Part shown: in pieces, positions 1-5,769 of the stretch
Layout of the letters: every line of letters begins with the position of its first letter
Position numbering within the stretch: the first letter of the stretch is position 1
Source of the DNA: Neisseriaceae bacterium
GTDB lineage: Bacteria > Pseudomonadota > Gammaproteobacteria > Burkholderiales > UBA11063
Direction: 5' to 3'
Length of the DNA stretch: 5,769 nt
Assembly (NCBI GenBank): GCA_947470205.1
Contig: CANISK010000103.1
Location: 1 to 5,769 of the forward strand
Made by a program: the position numbers and the translations under genes
The notes under the pieces: model-generated
The model's database searches: none
Told to the model about the DNA's origin: nothing
Seen by the model: the letters and a program-made list of their open reading frames with translations, nothing else

Positions 1-48
1 ATTCAATGTAGATAGTCACCTTTTAAAATGAATGTTGGGTGTTGTAAA

Positions 49-137
49 ACTGGATTCCCGACGACTTAGGGAATGACAACATTTATTGATTTCTTATGTC
101 GAATTAGCATTTTATGAGGTTATGCAAGAAGTCTATT
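49..137. repeat. Composite repeat, unit 1 (dRS3-like palindrome plus 36-bp arm)
   Basis: This unit begins with ACTGGATTCCC, has an imperfect palindrome (ATTCCC at 54-59, GGGAAT at 69-74, 9-nt loop), continues with GAATGACA, and ends with an arm at 102-137. The same order of parts recurs immediately downstream at 140-206. Unit 1 differs by about 21 extra bases (81-101) between palindrome and arm, and by a palindrome that has lost pairing in its inner part. The last 21 bases of the arm (117-137) are identical to 186-206. The unit lies beyond the 3' end of the sctL gene and contains no plausible open reading frame. Similar short palindromes are dispersed repeats in several proteobacterial genomes; membership in a named family is inferred from the motif only. 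Confidence 0.7.
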
Positions 138-139
138 AT

Positions 140-206
140 ACTGGATTCCCGCCTACGCGGGAATGACATAAATTGGCACTTTTATAGGTTATGCAAGAAG
201 TCTATT
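140..206. repeat. Composite repeat, unit 2 (dRS3-like palindrome plus 36-bp arm)
   Basis: This is the second copy of the composite unit. It starts with ACTGGATTCCC, carries a perfect palindrome, then GAATGACA, then an arm at 171-206 that aligns with 102-137 with two substitutions and two 1-nt gaps. Its final 21 bases match unit 1 exactly. The palindrome sits between the two copies of the arm, so the 36-bp arms also read as direct repeats flanking the palindrome, offset by 69 bp. The unit ends 25 bp downstream of the sctL stop codon. It may be a small non-autonomous mobile or intergenic repeat, but no transposase or target-site duplication is visible. Confidence 0.7.
145..164. repeat. dRS3-like 20-bp palindrome
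   Basis: ATTCCCGC at 145-152 pairs perfectly with GCGGGAAT at 157-164 around a 4-nt loop (CTAC). The outer form ATTCCC-N8-GGGAAT is the consensus described for the neisserial dRS3 repeat, and related palindromes occur in other proteobacteria. In sctL transcripts it would form an 8-bp GC-rich hairpin about 70-90 nt after the stop codon. It lacks a T-run directly after the stem on the minus strand, so it does not look like a standard intrinsic terminator; it could still stabilise or attenuate the 3' end of the mRNA. Confidence 0.75.
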
Positions 207-231
207 CTTTAATTGACGGCGAGTATATAAT

Positions 232-843
232 TTATGCTCCAGCATTAAGTACTTCTTCAGTTTCATCTTTTTTGGGTTGAATGGTTTTTAATAACTCGTT
301 TAGTGCTTTTTCAATACTTATTCTCATCGTCCATAACGCAGTGGTGCAAACGCATTCATCATTACCGAAGTTATCGTTTACCTCCCAAATTACAGACTCA
401 AAATATGTACTACTTAGATTAGTTTGCATTTCACTAATTACATGCCCATTAGCTACTATTCTTGTGATATTGTTGATTTTAGTATTAGCAAGCTCATTTT
501 CAATCATAGATTTGATTAATTTTGTATTAATATTATCTTGCCCTAATTTTTGTAATAACTTATATAAAATATGAAATATATTGTCAGACATTTTGTTTAA
601 AAATCTATCCACATTATCAGTAAAGTTATTAAGCAAAGTTTCATTGTCAGTGACTAGCTTTTGAACTGTCTCATCATATGCTTCTTTTTTCTTTCCATCT
701 ATCTGACGCTTACTATTGTTTAATATTTTTTCATTTTCTTGCTTTAGTTTTTGTGCGTATTCCTCAGCACCCAAAATAACCGCAACATCAGATTCTTTAA
801 TAACTTTATCAAGTTTTATATTATTTAATTTATTTCTGTTCAT
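232..843 (-). CDS. sctL: Probable T3SS ATPase stator protein SctL (YscL/OrgB/FliH-like), 203 aa
   Basis: SctL proteins form the spokes that connect the cytosolic sorting platform (SctK/SctQ) to the SctN ATPase and restrain it; they are the counterpart of flagellar FliH. The protein is hydrophilic, with no signal peptide or membrane segment. Residues about 25-100 are long charged helices (many K, E, N, Q), as expected for the FliH/SctL coiled-coil arm. The C-terminal domain (about 105-190) ends with CVCTTALWTMRISIEKAL (164-181), which aligns by eye with the family pattern C-x-x-x-T-x-x-G-x-x-D-x-S-I-x-x-Q-L. The usual Gly and Asp are replaced by Trp171 and Arg174. Length (203 aa) fits the family. 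The ATG overlaps the sctV stop codon as ATGA, with GGGAG at 854-858, 10 nt upstream, so translation is probably coupled to sctV. It is the last gene of the operon. The assignment rests on this weak motif, the helical arm and the context; a divergent T3SS-linked protein of another kind is less likely. Confidence 0.75.
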   Translation of the reverse strand: MNRNKLNNIKLDKVIKESDVAVILGAEEYAQKLKQENEKILNNSKRQIDGKKKEAYDETVQKLVTDNETLLNNFTDNVDRFLNKMSDNIFHILYKLLQKLGQDNINTKLIKSMIENELANTKINNITRIVANGHVISEMQTNLSSTYFESVIWEVNDNFGNDECVCTTALWTMRISIEKALNELLKTIQPKKDETEEVLNAGA

Positions 844-2912
844 AGCTCTATTACTCCCAGGCTATTTAGTTTAACATATGCCTCAACCTCTTGGAAGGAC
901 AATACAGGCATATTTGGAAAATCATTTTCTATGATAGATCGCAAATATCGCCTCACATCCATTTGAGTGATAAGTACAGGAGGTACCTCAAGTTCACTAT
1001 TTTCATCTAACCCTTCGCGTATTTTTTCAATAATAGCATTTGTGATGTCAGGGTCTATACTTAAGAAGCTCCCCTTATCGTTAAAACGAATTGCATCTCG
1101 TATCATGTCTTCAATATCGCCATCCACAAAGAAACAGGTGATAATATATGTACCATTGCTATACTGATGGGCAATATAACGCCCCAGAGCTTGTCGCACA
1201 TATTCAGTGATAATCACCACTTCTTTTTCACGCTGACACCATTCAAGCATAGAATCCAATATTTTTTTAAAGTTACGAATTGAAATATTTTCTGCCACTA
1301 AACGCTGCAATACTTCGGTAATTTTATTAAGGGGAATCATGCGGAGCAATTCTTTAATCAACTCTTGATACTCAGATGCTTTATCAAGAAGATTTTTAAC
1401 TTCCTGCATTCCCATAAATTCAGACACATGCTTGGTGAGTGTTTTTGATAAATGCATACTCATGTATTTATCAATACTTAGAAACGATAAACCAAACTCC
1501 TTGCATTGAGCCTCATGCTTTTGTGATACCCATGTGCCACGAGTTTTAAGCCCAAGGTCAATAACACCTTTAAAGCTATTGGTAACATTAAGCGCAGTAT
1601 ATACAGATTCGGCATCATCCAAAATTAAAATGTGTTCCAAATACACATGAGAAGTAGCAACTGGTATTTCAAATATCATTAATTGATAGGTTTTAAGTGC
1701 TAATTGAGGTGAGTAACGAATAATAATTTGTGGCACCTCCACACCAAGTGTGAGTAATAAATTTTGTCTACTTTCTACTAGGATATTTTTTATCATTTTG
1801 GTGAATGTGGCATCTTTGAGATCAATAGATATATTTAATACGATAGGTTGCATCTTCCAACTTGCATCATTATTTAATTTCGCATCTTGATCGGTTTCTT
1901 CCACTAGGTCATTACTTGTGGCTGCTGTTTTTTTACTAGCATTTTTAATATAAAACCCAATACTAATTAAAATCACAAATATAACTGCAAATACCTCATG
2001 GGGCATACCTGGAATAAGTGCCAGAAATACCAATAAAACAGATGCAGAAAATAATGTTTTATGACTATTAAAGACTTGATTTAAAATATTCCTACCCAAG
2101 TTTTCTTTTTCAGGGTTGCCATCATCACTTACACGAGTAATCATAAGCCCTGCAGTCATAGAGATAATAATTGCTGGTACTTGCTGTACCAGTCCATCAC
2201 CAACCGTTAGTATGGTATAAGTTTGCAATGCTTGAGAGAAGCTTAACCCATGTTGAGACACCCCAACTATAAGTCCACCAATGAGGTTAATTAAGATATC
2301 CAATATACTCGCAATTGCATCCCCCTTGACAAACTTCATTGCACCATCCATGGAACCGTATAGCTTACTCTCCAACCCCAAGGCATTTCTTCGTCTTTGC
2401 GCTTCTACCATATCAATATTGTTTGCTCTTAAGTCACTATCAATAGACATTTGTTTTCCAGGCATTGCATCTAATGAAAACCTTGCTGACACCTCAGCCA
2501 CACGTTCTGCACCTTTGGTAATCACGATAAAATTAATCATTGTAATTACACTAAACATAATAATACCAACAACAATGTTACCGCCCACCACAAATTCACC
2601 AAATGTGGTAATAATATCACCAGCATTTCCATCTAATAAAATTAAACGGCTACTAGAAATAGTAAGCCCAATTCTAAACAATGCAAGAACCAGTAAAATA
2701 CTAGGAAATGAAGTAATTTCAATTGGAGTTTTCATATATAAAACCACCATGAGTATGATGACAGTAAAACTCATATTCAAGGCAATTAATACATCCATTA
2801 ATTGATGTGGGATTGGAACGATAATCATGCCAAGCACACATAAAATTAATAGAACTAGGGATAATTCTTTGTGCTCTTTTAACGTATCAATAATTTTATT
2901 TAGTTTTTCCAT
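840..2912 (-). CDS. sctV: T3SS export-gate protein SctV (LcrD/InvA/FlhA family), 690 aa
   Basis: SctV is the largest export-apparatus protein. It sits in the inner membrane beneath the basal body, and its cytosolic ring receives substrates and chaperones. About eight hydrophobic segments are visible between residues 18 and 323 (near 18-35, 39-59, 69-92, 108-132, 199-219, 235-257, 286-300 and 306-322). The FHIPEP family signature is complete at 137-160 (RVAEVSARF, then LDAMPGKQM, then IDSD). The cytosolic linker starts near 325 and the ring domain runs from about 350 to 690. It contains recognisable family landmarks: MHLSKTL (486-492), the helix IPLNKITEVLQRL (526-538), SIRNFKKIL (544-552) and YVRQALGRYI (571-580). 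Length is normal for the family and the frame is intact. The start is supported by AAAGG at 2919-2923, 6 nt before the ATG, the clearest internal Shine-Dalgarno of the operon. Flagellar FlhA is the alternative, but all neighbours are injectisome-type. Confidence 0.97.
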   Translation of the reverse strand: MEKLNKIIDTLKEHKELSLVLLILCVLGMIIVPIPHQLMDVLIALNMSFTVIILMVVLYMKTPIEITSFPSILLVLALFRIGLTISSSRLILLDGNAGDIITTFGEFVVGGNIVVGIIMFSVITMINFIVITKGAERVAEVSARFSLDAMPGKQMSIDSDLRANNIDMVEAQRRRNALGLESKLYGSMDGAMKFVKGDAIASILDILINLIGGLIVGVSQHGLSFSQALQTYTILTVGDGLVQQVPAIIISMTAGLMITRVSDDGNPEKENLGRNILNQVFNSHKTLFSASVLLVFLALIPGMPHEVFAVIFVILISIGFYIKNASKKTAATSNDLVEETDQDAKLNNDASWKMQPIVLNISIDLKDATFTKMIKNILVESRQNLLLTLGVEVPQIIIRYSPQLALKTYQLMIFEIPVATSHVYLEHILILDDAESVYTALNVTNSFKGVIDLGLKTRGTWVSQKHEAQCKEFGLSFLSIDKYMSMHLSKTLTKHVSEFMGMQEVKNLLDKASEYQELIKELLRMIPLNKITEVLQRLVAENISIRNFKKILDSMLEWCQREKEVVIITEYVRQALGRYIAHQYSNGTYIITCFFVDGDIEDMIRDAIRFNDKGSFLSIDPDITNAIIEKIREGLDENSELEVPPVLITQMDVRRYLRSIIENDFPNMPVLSFQEVEAYVKLNSLGVIEL

Positions 2913-2918
2913 TACAAA

Positions 2919-2923
2919 CCTTT
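2919..2923 (-). promoter_or_regulatory. Shine-Dalgarno of sctV
   Basis: AAAGG on the minus strand lies 6 nt upstream of the sctV ATG, inside the 15-nt gap after the sctK stop codon. It fixes the start codon and suggests sctV can be initiated independently, unlike the overlapping genes around it. Confidence 0.7.
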
Positions 2924-2927
2924 AATT

Positions 2928-3512
2928 TTAATAATAATTGGCACACAAAAATGATGCACTACTAATAATAGCATTTTTTATAGTATTTGTTGGATATTTA
3001 TCCCAAAATATTGCAATTTTACTATCTACAATTTCATTTTTATTAAAACGCATATTCATACGTGTTTGAATTGCAATATTGGTACTTGCAATAGCACTCA
3101 TGAGTATATGTAGTCCACTCATAGAAAAAAAATTATCCTCTTGAATTATATTTAATTCAGGTAGAGTATAATCAAAAGATATTGTTGCTATCATTTTTTT
3201 TGTATGTTGGATTTTATATTCACTATATTTTTGATGGAGAATACGCATAGTTTTACCAGAGATATTAATTAATTTACTTTCAAGGAGTAGTATTAGTACC
3301 GCGTATTCCAATACATTATAAAATGTATTAATGGGTAGACTTGCAAATTTTAACCAAACGTCTTTATCATCATTATACATATTTTTTTTAATATTTTGAT
3401 AATTAATATCAGATAACCAGCTTTTATGCACAAAATTATCTGATAGATAATTAAAGTCATAGATATTTTTATGCAAATTTTCTAATCGCTTTAATTTAAG
3501 TAGAGCTATCAT
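2928..3512 (-). CDS. sctK: Probable T3SS sorting-platform protein SctK (YscK/OrgA-like), 194 aa
   Basis: SctK proteins cap the sorting-platform pods and contact the cytosolic side of the inner-membrane ring. The protein has no signal peptide or clear membrane helix. The assignment rests on a loose pattern: an N-terminal FNYLSDNFVHKSWL (20-33), resembling the FN-x-x-P-x-x-(Y/V)-H-x-SWL start of the family; a W-x-x-(F/L)-x-x-LP block (53-60) followed by a helical stretch LEYAVLILLLE (68-78); an ISG-x-x-M/I segment (84-89); and a C-terminal SGLHILMSAI (132-141) followed by a short R/M-x-MRF strand (151-156). Length (194 aa) suits SctK. SctO, often encoded after sctN, is unlikely because that family is a nearly pure charged coiled coil. 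By hand count G+C is about 25% over 2941-3480, clearly lower than the sctN core. The ATG overlaps the sctN stop as TAATG, with GGAG at 3520-3523, 7 nt upstream. Functional identity is an inference from motif and context. Confidence 0.65.
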   Translation of the reverse strand: MIALLKLKRLENLHKNIYDFNYLSDNFVHKSWLSDINYQNIKKNMYNDDKDVWLKFASLPINTFYNVLEYAVLILLLESKLINISGKTMRILHQKYSEYKIQHTKKMIATISFDYTLPELNIIQEDNFFSMSGLHILMSAIASTNIAIQTRMNMRFNKNEIVDSKIAIFWDKYPTNTIKNAIISSASFLCANYY

Positions 3513-4891
3513 TAGTAGTCTCCAGCTAGATTTTGTAATTCTTTAAGAGTTTTATTATAATCACACTTATCGGTAATGTTTTGTTTTAATAAAGCCATGA
3601 TATTTGAATATTTCTGAATTGCCTCATCGGCAATTTTATCATTACCTTTTTTATATTCCCCAACTCTAATTAAAAACTCCAGTTCTTCATGTTTGGATAG
3701 CAACATTCTAATTTTACGGGCTGCCCGACATTGGTCATCGCTAATCACTCTATCTGCCACACGGCTCAAACTCGCAAGGATACTAATTGCGGGAAAATGT
3801 CCCATTTCAACCAGTTTTTTACTTAAAACAATATGTCCATCAACGATTGAACGTACCTCATCGGCAATTGGGTCTGCGCTAGTTTGCTCCCCCTCCATAA
3901 GTACGGTATAAAATGCCGAAATGGAGCCAATATCACTGTTCCCTGCGCGCTCCATCAGGCGTGGAAAAGATAAAAATACTGATGGTGGAAATCCACCTCT
4001 AGTTGCAATTTCACCAGCTGATAAGCCTACTTCACGTCCGGCTCTAGCAAAACGTGTTATTGAGTCCACAAACATAATAACATCCTTACCCTGATCCCGA
4101 AAATATTCCGCAATAGTTTGAGCAATATATGCAGCTTTTAGTTGCTCTACAGGTGGTCTGTCTGATGTTACTGCCACAATAACAGTTTTTCTACGCATAG
4201 TGTCATCTAGGTCTAAATCAATAAACTCTCTAATCTCACGTCCACGTTCTCCAATGAGAGCGACTATTATAACATCACATTTAGCATTTTTTATAATCAT
4301 ACTAAGCAGGGTAGTTTTACCCATACCTGGACCTGCAAAAATTGCCAAACGTTGTCCTTTGGCACAAGTTACAAACATATCAAGAGATTTTACCCCTGTT
4401 TCAAGCTTTTCGTTAATTAGTTTTCGTGTTAGAGGGTCTGGAGCGCGTTGCATTATTGAATACAGATATACATCTTGATTAAGTGCCTTATGAAAACTTT
4501 CATCCTCCACCATAGATCCTGAGATATTTCCAAGCCCATCAACAATTTTACCCAACATAAAGTCGCCAACTTTAATCATAAAGTTTTCGGAGAGTTTATA
4601 TACAGTTGCCGAATTTGACAAGTTTTCCGTACCACCTAATGGCAACAACTTTACATCATCACCAAAAATTGCAACTACTTCAGCGTATAAATTTAATCCA
4701 ATGCTATTATCTACAATTTTACACAAATCCCCAATTTTTACTCGAGGTAAATTAACTATCACAATACTACCAATTGTACTTTTTACTTTTCCAATATATT
4801 CTATAGTGGATACATTTCGACTGGCATTATCCAAGCTATTAAGTTTATTAGAAATGGTATTTGCTAATTGTTCAAATTTTTTATTAAACAT
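3512..4891 (-). CDS. sctN: T3SS export ATPase SctN (YscN/InvC/HrcN family), 459 aa
   Basis: SctN is a hexameric cytosolic ATPase related to the F1 beta subunit and FliI. It strips chaperones from effectors and unfolds them at the export gate. The N-terminal beta-barrel domain covers about 28-100. The Walker A loop is AGPGMGKTT (186-194), with Lys192 as the nucleotide-binding lysine. The catalytic glutamate is in GERGREIREF (214-223, Glu215). The Walker B strand is VIMFVDS (271-277, Asp276). FARAGREVGL (281-290) and GGFPPSVF (299-306) are typical of the T3SS/FliI ATPases, and SLSRVADRV (374-382) carries the presumed arginine finger, Arg377. The C-terminal helical domain follows to 459. Length and all key residues are normal, so it should be active. 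The start is 2 nt after the sctJ stop. No strong Shine-Dalgarno precedes it (only a distant purine stretch), which suggests translational coupling to sctJ. Flagellar FliI is unlikely given the neighbours. Confidence 0.96.
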   Translation of the reverse strand: MFNKKFEQLANTISNKLNSLDNASRNVSTIEYIGKVKSTIGSIVIVNLPRVKIGDLCKIVDNSIGLNLYAEVVAIFGDDVKLLPLGGTENLSNSATVYKLSENFMIKVGDFMLGKIVDGLGNISGSMVEDESFHKALNQDVYLYSIMQRAPDPLTRKLINEKLETGVKSLDMFVTCAKGQRLAIFAGPGMGKTTLLSMIIKNAKCDVIIVALIGERGREIREFIDLDLDDTMRRKTVIVAVTSDRPPVEQLKAAYIAQTIAEYFRDQGKDVIMFVDSITRFARAGREVGLSAGEIATRGGFPPSVFLSFPRLMERAGNSDIGSISAFYTVLMEGEQTSADPIADEVRSIVDGHIVLSKKLVEMGHFPAISILASLSRVADRVISDDQCRAARKIRMLLSKHEELEFLIRVGEYKKGNDKIADEAIQKYSNIMALLKQNITDKCDYNKTLKELQNLAGDY

Positions 4892-4893
4892 AT

Positions 4894-5526
4894 TTAAGAT
4901 GCTTTTTCTTGAACTGTTACAACTTCAACCATATCAGGAGATAAGCCACCCACAGAATGAGCCACCAATGATTTAATTTTACTCACATATAAGTCAAGAC
5001 GCGTACCTTGTTTATATTTTATAACAACGGATGCAGATGGTTTTGGCATATCCACATCCCAAAGTTTGTCATTGGGAGCAGGAACTGCAACTTTTACCTG
5101 CACATCAGTTACTCCATTTAAGTGAGATAACATAGATGCAATTTCTTGGTCAATAGCATATATATCTCTATTATGTTCCTCTAGTGGAGAAGAAATCAAG
5201 CTATCTTTTTTAAATACATCACCTAGGCTTACGAAATCTTGATTAGGTAACCCATTATTTTTTAATAATCTGAGTGCGTCAATCATATTTGATTTGCTAA
5301 CCGCCAGTGTGATAGTACCACTTTTGTTGACCCTGGAGTTTACTGTGATATTGTTATTTGCAAGTAAAAATATTATTGCATTGGCATTTCTTTGATTTAT
5401 ATCACTTATGATAACCTCGCTAGGATCAGAACATGCAGATAAACTAATAACCACCATTATTATCGTGGTTAAATTAATTAGTTTACCAAATATGGTTTTA
5501 GAAATTAAGTCATGAAAAATACGCAT
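4894..5526 (-). CDS. sctJ: T3SS inner-membrane ring lipoprotein SctJ (YscJ/PrgK/EscJ family), 210 aa
   Basis: SctJ forms the periplasmic-facing inner ring of the injectisome basal body, lipid-anchored in the inner membrane. A basic/hydrophobic signal peptide (1-31) ends in a lipobox LSAC, with the lipidated Cys32. The first ring-building motif domain spans about 34-92 (INQRNANAI at 43-51, DALRLLKNNGLP at 83-94). The linker is typical of the family (FVSLGDVFKKDSLISSPLEE, 98-117). The second ring-building domain follows (about 119-205), with GVTDVQVKVAVP (138-149), SASVVIKYKQG (164-174) and IKSLVAHSVGGL (184-195). The protein ends a few residues later at 210, so the C-terminal membrane helix and basic tail found in YscJ or PrgK (about 245-250 aa) are absent; E. 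coli EscJ is similarly short. The stop codon is only 2 nt before sctN, so a simple frameshift is not apparent. The start is set by AAAGGG, 8 nt upstream. It is the first gene of the operon. Confidence 0.95.
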   Translation of the reverse strand: MRIFHDLISKTIFGKLINLTTIIMVVISLSACSDPSEVIISDINQRNANAIIFLLANNNITVNSRVNKSGTITLAVSKSNMIDALRLLKNNGLPNQDFVSLGDVFKKDSLISSPLEEHNRDIYAIDQEIASMLSHLNGVTDVQVKVAVPAPNDKLWDVDMPKPSASVVIKYKQGTRLDLYVSKIKSLVAHSVGGLSPDMVEVVTVQEKAS

Positions 5527-5534
5527 AGTAAGAA

Positions 5535-5540
5535 CCCTTT
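5535..5540 (-). promoter_or_regulatory. Shine-Dalgarno of sctJ
   Basis: AAAGGG on the minus strand lies 8 nt upstream of the sctJ ATG. It supports this start, which gives the complete signal peptide and lipobox; the next in-frame Met (residue 24) would destroy the signal peptide. Confidence 0.7.
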
Positions 5541-5546
5541 ATGTAA

Positions 5547-5573
5547 TTAATAGCTTTACACATGAATAGTCAA
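5547..5573 (-). promoter_or_regulatory. Weak sigma-70-like promoter candidate for the sct operon
   Basis: On the minus strand TTGACT (5573-5568) resembles a -35 box with five of six matches to TTGACA. A possible -10, TATTAA (5552-5547), has four of six matches to TATAAT after a short 15-nt spacer. A second -10-like hexamer, TATAGT, occurs farther upstream in the leader but without a recognisable -35. The weak match would suit an activator-dependent promoter, as is common for T3SS operons, but in such AT-rich sequence chance matches are frequent. Confidence 0.2.
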
Positions 5574-5741
5574 AATGATTAAACAACACTTTTAAGTTTA
5601 ACAATTTTACTATAACTAGTTACATTAAATAGTACGGTTTTTAAGTTTTATTTAGTACATAAATATGATAACAAATAAACCAATGTGCTTTTGAACAAAA
5701 AATCTTCAGGTATGTCATTGAAATAAGATTTGTTGCAATCT

Positions 5742-5759
5742 AATAGTCTAGTGACTATT
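5742..5759. promoter_or_regulatory. Inverted repeat upstream of sctJ, possible operator
   Basis: AATAGTC (5742-5748) and GACTATT (5753-5759) form a perfect 7-bp inverted repeat with a 4-nt spacer. The same heptamer occurs once more on the plus strand at 5565-5571, overlapping the candidate -35 box of sctJ. Three copies in about 200 bp of leader could be binding sites for a dimeric regulator. The alternative is a weak plus-strand terminator, since five T residues follow (5758-5762), but no plus-strand gene is seen that it could serve. Confidence 0.35.
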
Positions 5760-5769
5760 TTTCTAAATA

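Noticed and set aside
145..164. Intrinsic terminator of the sct operon
   Set aside because: The hairpin is good but is not followed by a T-run in the minus-strand transcript. The degraded copy at 54-74 has only a 6-bp stem and a short delayed T4, so neither is convincing.
102..206. CRISPR array
   Set aside because: Only two repeat copies are present, the repeats are not identical over their length, and the intervening sequence is itself a palindromic repeat rather than a unique spacer.
281..574. 97-codon open frame on the plus strand opposite sctL
   Set aside because: Antisense shadow of an AT-rich gene; the hydrophobic translation is what the complement of charged Lys/Asn/Glu-rich codons gives.
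2281..2805. 174-codon open frame on the plus strand opposite sctV
   Set aside because: It is a shadow of the membrane-domain coding sequence of sctV, which has full family motifs; no convincing start context or recognisable domain.
232..5526. A flagellar fli/flh operon
   Set aside because: SctJ has a lipobox and injectisome ring motifs, no FliF, FliG or hook/filament genes are present, and an SctK-like protein has no flagellar counterpart.
5641..5718. Short 25-codon minus-strand frame in the sctJ leader
   Set aside because: No Shine-Dalgarno upstream of its ATG, no recognisable motif, and short frames of this size are expected by chance; not supported as a leader peptide.

Overview
The window is an AT-rich (roughly one third G+C by eye) stretch of a Gram-negative bacterial genome. 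It carries five genes on the minus strand that encode core parts of an injectisome-type type III secretion system (T3SS). In transcription order, from high to low coordinates, they are sctJ (inner-membrane ring lipoprotein), sctN (export ATPase), a probable sctK (sorting-platform protein), sctV (large export-gate protein) and a probable sctL (ATPase stator). No flagellar gene is present. The lipoprotein SctJ without a FliF-like architecture, together with an SctK-like protein, points to a virulence or symbiosis injectisome rather than a flagellum. The sequence alone does not name the organism. Low GC, a T3SS and dispersed palindromes of the ATTCCC-N8-GGGAAT type fit an AT-rich, probably host-associated proteobacterium, but this is inference.

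Layout. Positions 1-231 hold no gene. They contain two diverged copies of a composite repeat in tandem, each made of a dRS3-like palindrome followed by a 36-bp arm. From 232 to 5526 the coding density is almost complete. sctJ and sctN are separated by 2 nt, sctN and sctK overlap by 1 nt (TAATG), sctK and sctV are 15 nt apart with a clear Shine-Dalgarno, and sctV and sctL overlap by 4 nt (ATGA). This is one operon whose products are probably translationally coupled. Positions 5527-5769 are the non-coding leader of sctJ. They contain a weak promoter candidate, a good Shine-Dalgarno, and an inverted repeat (AATAGTC-N4-GACTATT) whose half-site recurs near the candidate -35 box.

How the genes work together. 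SctJ forms the inner-membrane ring of the basal body. SctV forms the export gate with a cytosolic nonameric ring. SctK docks the cytosolic sorting platform onto the ring. SctL links that platform to the hexameric ATPase SctN, which unfolds and releases substrates below SctV. The needle, needle-length ruler, SctQ C-ring, SctRSTU export apparatus, secretin and effectors are not in this window and must lie elsewhere.

Most unusual points: the gene order J-N-K-V-L, which breaks up the usual J-K-L block; an SctJ that lacks the usual C-terminal transmembrane helix; a strongly AT-rich and divergent sctK; and the repeat structures at both ends of the operon.
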